DNA from: Acidimicrobiia bacterium
GTDB taxonomy: Bacteria; Actinomycetota; Acidimicrobiia; Spongiisociales; Spongiisociaceae
Length of the DNA stretch: 46,526 bases
Direction of reading: 5' to 3'
Assembly (NCBI GenBank): GCA_009841105.1
Contig: VXMM01000017.1
Coordinates: 1-46,526 of the forward strand
Shown here: positions 1 through 10,320 of the stretch, one piece after another
Layout: every line of letters begins with the position of its first letter
Position numbering within the stretch: the stretch's first letter is position 1
Position numbers and translations under genes: made by a program
The notes under the pieces: generated by a model
Databases searched by the model: none
What the model was told of the DNA's origin: nothing
The model's input: only the letters and a program-made list of their open reading frames with translations

Positions 1-273
1 CCCCCGCCACCACCTGTCCTGGCTGGGAGCGTGTTCGCCCACTCCCGGCCGGAGGCCGGGGTGAATGGCGTTCGCTCCGCGAATCCTCGTATGTTCCCTC
101 CGGGCCGGCCGAACCGATCGACGAGAGCCTTCAGCCGGTGTAGGTGCTTGGCGATAGGCAACGTATAGAAAGCCTGTGACACTTTTTCCCCTTCGATCCG
201 ATCTCCCTCGAGCCCATCGTCGGAGAACGCGAATGAAAAGGGCCGGGGCGGGGGATCGGGAGGGGATACCCGG
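1..273. other. non-coding left edge of the window
   Basis: I see no supported gene here. The stretch includes a perfect GC hairpin at 44-60 (listed separately). A TATAGA hexamer at 164-169 could be a -10 box for the queA operon, but the only -35-like word nearby (TTGGCG, 148-153) is 10 bp away, too close for a normal spacer. In other Actinobacteria ruvC-ruvA-ruvB often precede queA, but no trace of ruvB coding is visible, so the left neighbour is unknown. Confidence 0.4.
44..60. terminator. terminator-like GC hairpin without T-tract
   Basis: A perfect inverted repeat CCCGGCC / GGCCGGG (7 bp) encloses a 3-nt loop GGA. No run of T follows on either strand, so it is not a classical intrinsic terminator. 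High-GC Actinobacteria do use T-poor hairpins, and it could end a gene left of the window. The assignment rests on shape only. Confidence 0.3.
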
Positions 274-353
274 ATGGGTGGCCGGGCCCTGGACAGGATC
301 CACAGAGCCCGAACGAGCCCGCGATCCGGACCAGCGGTGAAGAAGAGGTTTCG

Positions 354-357
<4 letters not shown>
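274..357 (+). CDS. putative 27-codon upstream ORF coupled to queA
   Basis: A short ORF starts at ATG 274, 8 nt after an AGGGG ribosome-binding-like run (261-265). It ends at TGA 355-357, which overlaps the TTG start of queA (354-356) in a TTGA arrangement. The predicted peptide is Arg-rich and resembles no family I know. Any gene whose start codon is followed by A produces such an overlap automatically, and queA also has its own AAGAAGAGG-like site at 340-348. This is therefore the weakest of three similar cases (compare the ORFs before apt and hisS). Confidence 0.22.
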
Positions 358-2524
<2,167 letters not shown>

Positions 2525-2616
2525 CCACCATTCCACTAGCATCGATACACTCTGCTACGGGTGGGTTCGTATCCGAGCAGGTCCCGAAAAGACCGATCCG
2601 AAAGAGGTGCCAAAAC

Positions 2617-2913
2617 GTGTCCGTTGCCTACATAGCCCAGACTGACGCCGGTGGCGGTCTCAGCGTCCTGTGGCCGCTGCTGCTTCTCGGCGCGCTCATG
2701 TACTTCCTCATCATCCGGCCGCAGCGCAAGCGGACCCGCAAGCAGCAGGCTCTGTCGGCCGCCTTGGAGGTCGGCGACCAGGTTCGTACCATCGGGGGCC
2801 TGATGGGGGTGATCGTCGGGTTGGGCGACGATTGGGTAACCCTCGGCATCGAGGAAGGGCGTATCAGGGTGCTGCGCAGCGCTGTGGCCGCCCGCATGAA
2901 CACCGACGACTAG
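2617..2913 (+). CDS. yajC: preprotein translocase subunit YajC
   Basis: YajC is the small membrane partner of SecD-SecF in the holotranslocon. The 98-residue product has a short periplasmic N-terminus, one transmembrane helix (about residues 14-30, LWPLLLLGALMYFLIIRP) and then the diagnostic RPQRKR basic turn, followed by a cytosolic domain with the usual GDQVRTIGGLMG block. The start is GTG 2617, placed 9 nt after AAAGAGG (2601-2607). The stop overlaps the ribosome-binding site of secD (TAGGAG, 2911-2916), which points to coupled expression of the translocase genes. Confidence 0.93.
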   Translation: MSVAYIAQTDAGGGLSVLWPLLLLGALMYFLIIRPQRKRTRKQQALSAALEVGDQVRTIGGLMGVIVGLGDDWVTLGIEEGRIRVLRSAVAARMNTDD

Positions 2914-2928
2914 GAGTAGAACTCCCAC

Positions 2929-4503
2929 GTGTTCCGCCGCTGGCTCGCGGTCATCATCTTGGCGGGCCTCGCCTGGGGCGGGCTGGTCGCGATCTTCGCC
3001 ATCGGCTGGACGCCCCGGCTGGGCCTTGACCTGCAGGGCGGAACCTCGGTCATCCTGGAAGGGCCGGAAGGCACCGACGCAGGGGTGATCGAGACCGCGG
3101 TCGAGGTCATGAGGCGGCGGATCGAGGATTTCGGGAGCGTTCAGGAGCCGGAGATCTCGATCACCGGCGGGACGTCGATACTGGTCCAGCTCCCCGGCGT
3201 GACCGACCAGGAACGGGCTCTGGACGCGGTGGGGAGAACCGGGCTACTGTCCTTCCGGCCGGTCCTGTCCTGCACCTCGCAATCATTCTCCGTGGGATGC
3301 GCCCCCGGGCCCATCTCGCCGATCCATCTGGAGGCCGAGGAGCAGGGAGAGGGCTTCGTGTTCCCCGACGGCGTCGACCCCGAGACCGGGCTCTCCATCG
3401 AGGACGACATCAACGCGGCTAGGTCCTTCCTACCGGAATACGACGACCAGGGGTACATCGTCGCCGTCTACGAAGTGGGCCCGGCGGACATCGCCGCGCA
3501 CCGCCAGGGCATCTGCAGAGACGGGCTGGACTGCTCCCGGTTACCCGCTGAGCCGAGCCTTCTGACCGGTGCGGAGGTGGCCTCGGCCCTGGCGCTCTTC
3601 GGACAGTATGCCGATAGCGCCTGGACCGTGCAGCTCAACATGACCGGGGAGGGCGCAGGCCGGTTTGCGGCGGTCACCGGACTGCTCGCCCAGTACCCCT
3701 TAGGAACCCCCAACCGGCGGTTGGCGATCGTGCTGGACGGAGCGGTCGTGTCGGCGCCGGAGATCTCGGCTGGCGTCGGTCCGGACGGAATCACCGGAGG
3801 TACCGCGGTGATAACGCTGGGCGCCTCGGGGGACCAGCAGGCGGAAGCGGAGGACCTCACCACGGTTCTGCGGTACGGGTCGTTGCCGGTGGCCTTCGAG
3901 CGTTCCGCGGTCCAGAAAGTCTCCGCCACGCTGGGAGAGGACTCCCTCCGAGCCGGCCTGGTAGCGGGTGTCGGCGCCTTGGTGCTCGTGGTGCTCTTCC
4001 TGATGGTCTACTACCGGTCTCTGGGATTGATAACCCTGCTCGGCCTGAGCGTGTTCGGCAGCCTGTTAGTGGCGGTCTTCGGGGTGCTCGGAGCCTGGCA
4101 GGGTCTCACCCTGACCCTCGCCGGGGTGGCCGGGGTGATCGTTTCGATCGGGATCACCACGGACTCGTACATCGTCCTGTTCGAGCGAGTCAAGGAGGAA
4201 ATACGCAACGGCCGGACCGTGGTCGACGCTACCCGCGAGGCCTACCGGCGGGCCTTCCGGACCATCCTCACAGCCGACTTCGTATCGTTCGTAGGCGCCG
4301 TGCTGTTATGGGCACTGGCGATCGGTCCGGTCAAAGGTTTCGCCCAGGCACTGGGCATCGCCACGGTGCTCGATGTGATCGTGTTCGTCTTGTTCACCCG
4401 TAATGCGTCAGGGATCATGGCCCGGAGCCGCCTCGGCGAAGGTGGGTTCTTCAGCATCCGGGGTACCGCAGGGCAGCGGCTGCCTCGAGGGGCCTCGCGA
4501 TGA
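2929..4503 (+). CDS. secD: protein translocase subunit SecD
   Basis: SecD uses the proton-motive force to help pull secreted proteins across the membrane after SecYEG/SecA. The product is 524 residues. It has an N-terminal membrane helix (about 5-25), LGLDLQGGTS at 31-40, a large extracytoplasmic P1 region, and an RND-type bundle of five C-terminal helices from about 330 to 500. The TM4 signature with an acidic residue (GITTDSYIVLFERVKEE) is present. GTG 2929 is preceded by AGGAG at a good distance. It overlaps secF by 4 nt (ATGA at 4500). The length is normal and I see no truncation. Confidence 0.96.
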   Translation: MFRRWLAVIILAGLAWGGLVAIFAIGWTPRLGLDLQGGTSVILEGPEGTDAGVIETAVEVMRRRIEDFGSVQEPEISITGGTSILVQLPGVTDQERALDAVGRTGLLSFRPVLSCTSQSFSVGCAPGPISPIHLEAEEQGEGFVFPDGVDPETGLSIEDDINAARSFLPEYDDQGYIVAVYEVGPADIAAHRQGICRDGLDCSRLPAEPSLLTGAEVASALALFGQYADSAWTVQLNMTGEGAGRFAAVTGLLAQYPLGTPNRRLAIVLDGAVVSAPEISAGVGPDGITGGTAVITLGASGDQQAEAEDLTTVLRYGSLPVAFERSAVQKVSATLGEDSLRAGLVAGVGALVLVVLFLMVYYRSLGLITLLGLSVFGSLLVAVFGVLGAWQGLTLTLAGVAGVIVSIGITTDSYIVLFERVKEEIRNGRTVVDATREAYRRAFRTILTADFVSFVGAVLLWALAIGPVKGFAQALGIATVLDVIVFVLFTRNASGIMARSRLGEGGFFSIRGTAGQRLPRGASR

Positions 4504-5513
4504 GCGCGATCGGTCGTCTCTACCGTGCCGAGACATCGATCAGTTTTGTCGGCCAGGCCCGCCGGTGGTTCATCGTCTCGGGCATCGCCATCGCGATCTG
4601 CTTGCTGAGCCTGGCCATCCGCAACCTCAACCTCAGCCTGGACTTCACCGGCGGCACCTCCATAAGCATGCCCAACCCGGCTGGCGCCGGGATCGGTGAG
4701 ATCCGCTCGGCCCTCGGATCGGTGGGCGCCGCCGCCCGCGTGCAGCTGGTCGACGATGGTGCGTCGGTCCGGATCCAGACAGAAGCAGTCGATCTCGACA
4801 CCGAGCGTGCGATGGTGCTGTCGCTCGTAGAGGTGACCGGTACCGGCATCGAACTGACCGACGTGGAGTCGGTGGGCCCCACATTCGGGCGCCAGATCGC
4901 CGGGCGGGCGGTGCAGGCGTTGCTGGTGTTCCTGGGCGTGGTGGTGGTCTTCATCAGCATCCGGTTCGAGTGGAAGATGGCGCTCGGTGCGATAGCGGCC
5001 CTGCTGCACGACCTCATACTGACCGCGGGCGCCTATTCGCTGGTGGGTTTCGAGGTCACGCCAGCCACGGTGGTGGCGGTACTGACGATCCTCGGGTACT
5101 CCCTCTACGACACCGTGGTCGTCTACGACAAGATCAAGGAGAACGTGGAGTCCGACCAGGATCGGCGCACCTACACCTATCTGGTGGACCGTTCCATGAA
5201 CCAGGTGTTGATGCGGTCCATCAACACCTCCCTCACCAGCCTGCTCCCGGTCGGCTCCCTGCTGTTCATCGGCTCGTTGCTCCTGGGCGCCGGGACGCTC
5301 CGCGACTTCGCGCTGGCCCTGTTCGTAGGGATCGCCGCCGGTACCTACTCGTCGATATTCGTGGCCGCGCCGCTGCTGGCCCTGTGGAAGGAACGCGAGA
5401 CCGAGTGGTCGAGGCGCCGATACCGGTCGGAGCGCAAGGCCGGCGGATCCGGCGCCTCTGGTCACCGGCTCAGTTCCAGAGGCCAGAGCGTCGCTAGGAG
5501 GAGGAAGAGATGA
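4500..5513 (+). CDS. secF: protein translocase subunit SecF
   Basis: SecF is the second RND-type subunit of the SecDF complex. The 337-residue product shows the N-terminal helix, LDFTGGTS at about 44-51, and the TM4 motif LYDTVVVYDKIKEN near residue 200. The C-terminal tail is basic and is encoded by three successive AGG arginine codons, rare in such GC-rich DNA, then AAG and AGA before TGA. Those AGG codons create a near-perfect Shine-Dalgarno sequence (5496-5507) just inside the gene's end, apparently serving the short ORF that starts at 5510. This suggests the tail is shaped by a translation signal as well as by protein function. Confidence 0.96.
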   Translation: MSAIGRLYRAETSISFVGQARRWFIVSGIAIAICLLSLAIRNLNLSLDFTGGTSISMPNPAGAGIGEIRSALGSVGAAARVQLVDDGASVRIQTEAVDLDTERAMVLSLVEVTGTGIELTDVESVGPTFGRQIAGRAVQALLVFLGVVVVFISIRFEWKMALGAIAALLHDLILTAGAYSLVGFEVTPATVVAVLTILGYSLYDTVVVYDKIKENVESDQDRRTYTYLVDRSMNQVLMRSINTSLTSLLPVGSLLFIGSLLLGAGTLRDFALALFVGIAAGTYSSIFVAAPLLALWKERETEWSRRRYRSERKAGGSGASGHRLSSRGQSVARRRKR

Positions 5514-5566
5514 GACATCGCGTCCTCCGCCGCTCGGCTGTACCCGACCTGCCGGCTGTAGAATGA
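5510..5566 (+). CDS. putative 18-codon coupling ORF between secF and apt
   Basis: ATG 5510 overlaps the secF stop (ATGA) and lies 5 nt after AGGAGG within an AGGAGGAGGAAG run, the strongest ribosome-binding site I found in the window. The 18-codon frame ends at TGA 5564-5566, which overlaps the ATG of apt at 5563 (again ATGA). apt itself has no Shine-Dalgarno. The arrangement looks like a translational relay secF -> mini-ORF -> apt. The peptide is Arg-rich, matches no family I recognise and may have no function of its own. Confidence 0.42.
   Translation: MRHRVLRRSAVPDLPAVE
5559..5564 (+). promoter_or_regulatory. candidate -10 box for leaderless apt
   Basis: TAGAAT lies 7 nt before the ATG at 5572, the spacing expected if transcription starts on the start codon. 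It competes with the relay model in which apt starts at 5563 and is coupled to the upstream mini-ORF. No clear -35 is visible. Confidence 0.35.
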
Positions 5567-6099
5567 GGGCGATGGATGTCGGTCGGTTGAGCACGCTGGT
5601 CCGCGACGTCCCCGGCTTCCCGGTTCCGGAGGTGACGTTCAAGGACATCACCCCACTCCTGGCCGATCCTGCCGCCCTCCGACTGGCCGTGGAGATGATC
5701 GCGGCTCCGTTCGAAGATTCGGGCGTGACCATGGTGGCGGGGATCGAGGCCCGGGGCTTCGTGTTGGCGCCGGCTGTGGCCCTGGTCCTCGGTAGCGGCT
5801 TCGTACCGTTGCGCAAGCCGGGAAAGCTGCCCTATAGCTCCCGCAAGGAGGAATACCAGCTCGAGTACGGACTCGATGCGCTGGAGATTCATGTCGATGG
5901 CGTGGCCCCGCACGACCGGGTGCTGCTGGTGGACGACGTCATAGCCACCGGCGGAACGGCCCGGGCGGGTGTCACCCTGATCCGGGGGCTGGACGCCGAG
6001 CTCGTCGGCATGGCGGTACTGATCGAGTTGACCTTTCTGGGTGGAAGAGAAGCACTGGACGGAGTCGATCTGCATTCCATCCTGACCTATGACAGCTGA
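5563..6099 (+). CDS. apt: adenine phosphoribosyltransferase
   Basis: Apt salvages adenine with PRPP to make AMP in the cytosol. The 178-residue product has the phosphoribosyltransferase PRPP loop VLLVDDVIATGGTARAG (about 123-139), the adenine-specific GIEARGFVLAPAVA block and the flexible RKPGKLPY loop. Two starts are possible. ATG 5563 overlaps the 18-codon upstream ORF; ATG 5572 lies 7 nt after a TAGAAT -10-like box and could be leaderless. Neither has its own Shine-Dalgarno. The secDF-apt-rel order is typical of Gram-positive bacteria and pairs purine salvage with the alarmone gene immediately downstream (3-nt gap). Confidence 0.94.
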   Translation: MRAMDVGRLSTLVRDVPGFPVPEVTFKDITPLLADPAALRLAVEMIAAPFEDSGVTMVAGIEARGFVLAPAVALVLGSGFVPLRKPGKLPYSSRKEEYQLEYGLDALEIHVDGVAPHDRVLLVDDVIATGGTARAGVTLIRGLDAELVGMAVLIELTFLGGREALDGVDLHSILTYDS

Positions 6100-6102
6100 A
6101 CC

Positions 6103-8295
6103 ATGACCGACCTTGCGTTAGCACGCGGTCGCCACGATGCCGCCCAAGCCGAACTGGAACCGATCCTCGCCGCCCTTCGACGGCACTTCCCGGATGCCGA
6201 CGACGAAATCGTCATCCACGCATACGACATGGCTCAGCGCCGCCATGCCGGCCAGTTCCGGCTGTCGGGCGATCCCTTCATCACCCACCCCATCGCGGTC
6301 GCCCAGATACTGGCCGATTACGGGCTCGATCCCGAGACGATCGCAGCCGGACTGCTCCACGATACGGTGGAGGACACGGACCTGACACTCCTCGAAGTCG
6401 AGCGCGTGTTCGGGGAGAACGTGGCCCGCATCACGGACGGGGTGACCAAGCTGGACGGGGTGGAGTTCGACATCACGCGGGAGGAGGCCCAGGCCGAGAC
6501 CATCCGCAAGATGGTGGTGTCGATGGCCCAGGATGTGCGGGTGCTGATCATCAAGCTCGCCGACCGGCTCCACAACCTCCGGACAATCCACCCGCTGCCG
6601 GTGGAGCGCCAGCAGGTCAAGGCGCGCGAGAGCCTTGAGATCTACGCGCCGCTGGCTCATCGACTGGGTTTCCAGGAGGTCAAGCATGAGATGGAGAACC
6701 TCTGCTTCGAGATCCTCTACCCGGGCCGTTACCAGGAGATCGAGGACCTCATCCGCGAGCGGGCGCCCGAGCGGGAGGCTGTGATCGAGGAGGTCATGTC
6801 GGAGGCGAGGGAGATACTGGCCCGAGTCGGTATAGAAGCGGTCCTCAAAGGACGCCCGAAGCACCATTACTCGATCTACCGCAAGATGGTCGACAGCCGC
6901 CTGTCATTCGAGGACATCCACGACCTGATCGGGATCCGCATTCTGGTGGAGGTGGTAAAGGACTGCTACGGGGCTCTGGGGTTGGTCCACTCCCGGTGGA
7001 CTCCGGTCCAGGGACGGTTCAAGGACTACATAGCGCTTCCCAAGTTCAACCTCTACCAGAGCCTGCATACCACCGTGATCGGTCCGGACGGCAAACCGTT
7101 GGAGGTGCAGATCCGGACTCACGAGATGGACACCCGTGCGGAGTTCGGAATCGCCGCGCACTGGAGATACAAGGAAGGAGGGACCAGTACCGATCTGGCG
7201 TGGATGGTGGACCTCCGCAACCTCCCGGCCGATTACGACGATCCGGCCGAGTTCCTGGCCAACCTCAAGCTCGACCTATACGAGGACTTGGTGTTCGTGC
7301 TCACCCCGCAAGGGGACGTGAAGACGCTGCCGCGCGGCGCCACTCCCGTGGACTTCGCCTACTCGGTACACACCGAGGTGGGGCACCGGTGCGTGGGCGC
7401 CAAGGTGAACGGACGGCTGGTGACGCTGGCCACCGAGCTCCAGTCGGGCGACATCGTGGAAATCATCACCACCAAGTCCGACGACTCCGGACCCACCAGG
7501 GACTGGCTCGGCTTCGTCCGCACCTCCAAGGCCCGTTCCAAGATCAAACAGTGGTTCTCGAGGGCTCGCCGCAAGGAGTCCCTCCAGAGGGGACGGGACA
7601 CCGTCCAGGACCTGATCAGGCGGGACCGGGTTCACATCATCAAGAACGAGCGGACCAGGGTGCTTCACGACGTGGCCCTTGCTCTCGGCTACCGCGACAC
7701 GGAAACGATGTACATAGCGGTGGGGGACGGTGCAGTAGCGCCCCAAACCGTGGTCGGCCGGATCAAACGGGTGCTGTCGGTCCCGGTGGTTGGGGAGGAT
7801 CTCGGAACCCTCGACCCGGTGAGGCGGAGGACGGATCGACCAGCCGGCGAGGGTGTCATCGTGGAAGGATTCGATGATGTCTGGGTGCGGATCGCCCGCT
7901 GCTGCAGTCCGGTACCAGGCGACGATCTGGTGGGGTTCGTCACCATCGGTCGAGGAGTGTCGATCCACCGCACCGAGTGCAGCAACATCCAGCGCCTCCA
8001 GGACCAGCAGGAGCGCATGATCGAAGCGAGTTGGGCGCCGGGCCAACTCAGCAGCTTCAGTGCGTGGATACAGGTGGAGGCTCTCGACCGGCCCAACCTG
8101 CTGCGGGACATCACCTCGGTCATATCGGATGCGAGTGCCAACATCGTGGGGGCATCTTCGCGGACCGACCGCGACCGGGTCGCGGTCCTCCGGTACGAGG
8201 TGGAGCTTTCGGATCCCGGCCAGCTCGACCGCCTGCTGGCGGGTGTGCGCCGGGTTGGGAGCGTCTACGACGCCTTCCGGCTGAGGCCGGGCTGA
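6103..8295 (+). CDS. relA: bifunctional (p)ppGpp synthetase/hydrolase (Rel/SpoT family)
   Basis: The enzyme makes and degrades the stringent-response alarmones (p)ppGpp. The product is 730 residues in the standard order. The N-terminal HD hydrolase domain has His48, the pair His86-Asp87 and Asp154. The synthetase domain has GRPKHHYSIYRKM near 250 and the R-F-K-D motif at 305-308, the RXKD form found in bifunctional enzymes rather than the ExDD form of mono-functional RelA. A TGS domain follows at about 395-455, then a Cys-containing helical region (IARCCSPVPGD) and a C-terminal ACT domain. All hydrolase residues I can check are intact, so both activities are expected. The symbol rel would be equally correct. 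Confidence 0.96.
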   Translation: MTDLALARGRHDAAQAELEPILAALRRHFPDADDEIVIHAYDMAQRRHAGQFRLSGDPFITHPIAVAQILADYGLDPETIAAGLLHDTVEDTDLTLLEVERVFGENVARITDGVTKLDGVEFDITREEAQAETIRKMVVSMAQDVRVLIIKLADRLHNLRTIHPLPVERQQVKARESLEIYAPLAHRLGFQEVKHEMENLCFEILYPGRYQEIEDLIRERAPEREAVIEEVMSEAREILARVGIEAVLKGRPKHHYSIYRKMVDSRLSFEDIHDLIGIRILVEVVKDCYGALGLVHSRWTPVQGRFKDYIALPKFNLYQSLHTTVIGPDGKPLEVQIRTHEMDTRAEFGIAAHWRYKEGGTSTDLAWMVDLRNLPADYDDPAEFLANLKLDLYEDLVFVLTPQGDVKTLPRGATPVDFAYSVHTEVGHRCVGAKVNGRLVTLATELQSGDIVEIITTKSDDSGPTRDWLGFVRTSKARSKIKQWFSRARRKESLQRGRDTVQDLIRRDRVHIIKNERTRVLHDVALALGYRDTETMYIAVGDGAVAPQTVVGRIKRVLSVPVVGEDLGTLDPVRRRTDRPAGEGVIVEGFDDVWVRIARCCSPVPGDDLVGFVTIGRGVSIHRTECSNIQRLQDQQERMIEASWAPGQLSSFSAWIQVEALDRPNLLRDITSVISDASANIVGASSRTDRDRVAVLRYEVELSDPGQLDRLLAGVRRVGSVYDAFRLRPG

Positions 8296-8313
8296 TCCGG
8301 GTCCCGTCGACTC

Positions 8314-8319
8314 TAACCT
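8314..8319 (+). promoter_or_regulatory. candidate -10 box before the MBL hydrolase
   Basis: TAACCT sits 9 nt before ATG 8329, in the 33-bp gap after rel, and the gene lacks a Shine-Dalgarno. The same hexamer precedes alaS and gatC. The spacing is slightly long for a strictly leaderless transcript. Confidence 0.35.
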
Positions 8320-8328
8320 GGCTCCCGT

Positions 8329-8976
8329 ATGTTCATCCGCCGACTCGAGTTGTGGCTGGCCGCCACCAACACTTACGTGGTCGCCCGCGAGCCCGGCGGG
8401 CCGGCGGTCGTCATCGACGCTCCACCGGACTGTCTCGACCCACTCACCGGTCTGATGGCCGCGCACGATCTGGCGCCGACAGCCCTGCTGCTTACGCATG
8501 GCCATGTCGATCATCTGGGAGGCGCCGGCAGCTTCGCGGCTCGGACCGGAGCCGCCGTTTACCTACACCCTGACGATGACTTCCTGGCCCGGAGCCCGGA
8601 AGATCAGCTCCGTATCCTGATGGGGACCGTTCCGCCCGGTGACTACCGGCCGCCCGAGAGTTACCGGGAACTCGCCGACGGCCTCTCGCTCGACCTGGCC
8701 GGCCTCCGGCTTGAGGTGCTGGCCACGCCCGGACACACTCCCGGGCACTGCTGCTTCCATCTCTCCGAAGAGGCGATACTCTTCTCGGGAGATCAGCTGT
8801 TCGCGGGCTCGATCGGACGCACCGACCTCCCCGGCGGGGACTACGAGACCCTCTTGACGAGCATGAAGGAGAAAGTGGTTCCGCTCGACGACGGAGTCAC
8901 CGTGATGCCGGGTCATGGTCCCTCGACCACGATCGGCCGCGAACGGCGCTCCAATCCCTTTCTGGGAGGGTACTGA
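8329..8976 (+). CDS. MBL-fold metallo-hydrolase (glyoxalase II-like)
   Basis: This is a 215-residue metallo-beta-lactamase-fold hydrolase. The metal site is complete: T-H57-G-H59-V-D61-H62, His136 with His140 in the TPGHTPGHCCFH block, Asp155 in FSGDQLF, and His196 in MPGHGP. The short single-domain form and the GSIGRTDLPGGD loop resemble the widespread 'hydroxyacylglutathione hydrolase-like' proteins, whose substrate is generally unknown; it lacks the long C-terminal domain of true glyoxalase II. A rel - MBL hydrolase - hisS order is common in Actinobacteria. Fold and metal binding are certain; the substrate is not. Confidence 0.92.
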   Translation: MFIRRLELWLAATNTYVVAREPGGPAVVIDAPPDCLDPLTGLMAAHDLAPTALLLTHGHVDHLGGAGSFAARTGAAVYLHPDDDFLARSPEDQLRILMGTVPPGDYRPPESYRELADGLSLDLAGLRLEVLATPGHTPGHCCFHLSEEAILFSGDQLFAGSIGRTDLPGGDYETLLTSMKEKVVPLDDGVTVMPGHGPSTTIGRERRSNPFLGGY

Positions 8977-8985
8977 AAATGTCCA

Positions 8986-9035
8986 GTTGGCCTGGAGGCC
9001 TACAATGAAACCCCTGGTCAAGATGTGCGGCCAAC
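8986..9035 (+). promoter_or_regulatory. inverted repeat around the hisS leader ribosome site
   Basis: GTTGGCC (8986-8992) can pair with GGCCAAC (9029-9035). Outside these arms CTGAAAA (8973-8979) can pair with TTTTCAG (9050-9056), so the whole MBL-hisS gap could fold as one long interrupted stem. The loop holds the TGGAGG site and ATG of the short leader ORF, plus a TACAAT hexamer (9001-9006) that could serve as a -10 box. The pairing is visible; any regulatory role is inference. Confidence 0.35.
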
Positions 9036-9079
9036 CAAGATCCCCGTCTTTTTCAGCACCCCCCTGGGTGTGTGAATGA
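9005..9079 (+). CDS. putative 24-codon leader ORF coupled to hisS
   Basis: ATG 9005 lies 6 nt after TGGAGG (8993-8998), a good ribosome-binding site. The frame runs 24 codons and stops at TGA 9077-9079, overlapping the hisS ATG (9076) as ATGA. hisS has no Shine-Dalgarno of its own. The peptide contains no histidine codon, so classical His attenuation is not supported; translational coupling is simpler. A 7-bp inverted repeat (8986-8992 / 9029-9035) flanks the start region and could control access to the ribosome site. No similar peptide is known to me. Confidence 0.4.
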   Translation: MKPLVKMCGQPRSPSFSAPPWVCE

Positions 9080-10320
9080 GCTTCCGGGCGCCCAAGGGCA
9101 CCGACGACATACTGCCCCCGGAGTCCCGGCGCTGGCGCGAGCTGCTCCGTTCCTGGGATCTACTGGCGGAGCAGTACGGATACGCCTACGTCGCCACCCC
9201 AATGTTCGAGGCCACCGACCTGTTCGCACGGGGGGTGGGCGAGGCTACCGAGGTGGTCGAGAAGCAGATGTACAGCTTCAAGGACAAGGGCGGGCGGAAT
9301 CTCACCCTCCGTCCCGAGGTCACCGCGAGTGTTCTCCGGGCCTACATCCAGGCGGGCCTGTCGGGAGAGTTCAAGGGTGCCTACTCGGGACCCTGCTTCC
9401 GGTATGAACGCCCGCAGGAAGGCCGTCGCCGGCAGTTCTGGCAACTGGGGGTCGAGTACCTGGGCGCCGCTGACGCCGAGGCCGACCTGGAAGTGATCGA
9501 ACTCGGCTACCGCTACTTGCTGGACTGCGGCCTCGGGGACGTGGAAGTGCACGTGAATTCCATCGGCGACACGCCGGATCGGGTGGCTTACCACGCCCTG
9601 CTGACGGGCTGGCTGGACGAGCGGAGCCACCTGCTCTCCCCGGATGCCCGCCGACGGATCCATACCAACCCCCTGCGGGTCCTCGATTCCAAGGCAGACC
9701 GGGAAGTGGTGGCTGATGCCCCGGTTCCCGTCGACTATCTGGAGGGGGAGGCCGCTACCCATCACGGCCAGCTCATCGCGGGCCTCCAGGAACGGGGGAT
9801 CGCGTACCGGCCCGCTCCCCGGTTGGTGCGGGGGTTGGACTACTACAACCGCACCGTGTTCGAGTACATCCCGCCGGCCTATGCCGCGGCCCACAACGCG
9901 GTCGGTGGCGGCGGCCGTTACGACGGGTTGTCGCGATTGCTCGGTGGCACAGATCTGCCAGGCGTCGGCCTGGCACTCGGGCTCGACCGGATACTGTCTG
10001 CGGCGGGGCAGAGCCCCCCGGCGAGGGCGCTGGACGTGTTCCTGGTGGTGGCCGACCAGGAGCGCCGCAGCCTCGCCCATGCTTTCGCCCGTCGCCTCAG
10101 GGCAGCCGGGGTGAGGTGTGACCTGGTGGCGGGCCGCCGTTCCGTCAAAGCACAGTTCCGGGCGGCCAATCGACGTGACGCGGCGGCAGCGGTTGTGATC
10201 GGTGCCGAGTGGGACCAGGGGATGGTGACGGCCAAGGATCTCAGCTCGGGCGATGAGCGCACCATACCGGCGGGCGAGGTAGCGGCTTGGGTGATGGGCG
10301 GTCCGGGGGGCGGCGGGTGA
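9076..10320 (+). CDS. hisS: histidyl-tRNA synthetase
   Basis: This class II synthetase charges tRNA-His in the cytosol. The 414-residue product has motif 2 (FRYERPQEGRRRQFWQ), the histidine-specific LVRGLDYYNRTVFEY block, motif 3 (GGGGRYDGL ... GVGLALGLDRIL) and a C-terminal anticodon-binding domain. ATG 9076 gives the standard N-terminus FRAPKGTDDILPPE. It overlaps the short upstream ORF at its 5' end and aspS by 1 nt (TGATG) at its 3' end. hisS-aspS adjacency is the classic bacterial arrangement. Confidence 0.96.
   Translation: MSFRAPKGTDDILPPESRRWRELLRSWDLLAEQYGYAYVATPMFEATDLFARGVGEATEVVEKQMYSFKDKGGRNLTLRPEVTASVLRAYIQAGLSGEFKGAYSGPCFRYERPQEGRRRQFWQLGVEYLGAADAEADLEVIELGYRYLLDCGLGDVEVHVNSIGDTPDRVAYHALLTGWLDERSHLLSPDARRRIHTNPLRVLDSKADREVVADAPVPVDYLEGEAATHHGQLIAGLQERGIAYRPAPRLVRGLDYYNRTVFEYIPPAYAAAHNAVGGGGRYDGLSRLLGGTDLPGVGLALGLDRILSAAGQSPPARALDVFLVVADQERRSLAHAFARRLRAAGVRCDLVAGRRSVKAQFRAANRRDAAAAVVIGAEWDQGMVTAKDLSSGDERTIPAGEVAAWVMGGPGGGG

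Noticed and set aside
148..169. Promoter TTGGCG / TATAGA for the queA operon
   Set aside because: The spacer would be 10 bp, too short for a normal sigma-70 type promoter; the TATAGA alone is not enough.
4242..5816. Long minus-strand open frame opposite secF (524 codons)
   Set aside because: Its translation is low-complexity Arg/Gly/His-rich without domains, and the opposite strand carries clearly conserved secD/secF. GC-rich genes routinely open the antisense frame.
8977..9075. Possible T-box or histidine attenuator before hisS
   Set aside because: There is no T-box sequence, no terminator/antiterminator pair with a proper T-tract, and no histidine codons in the leader ORF. Only the simpler coupling and pairing observations were kept.
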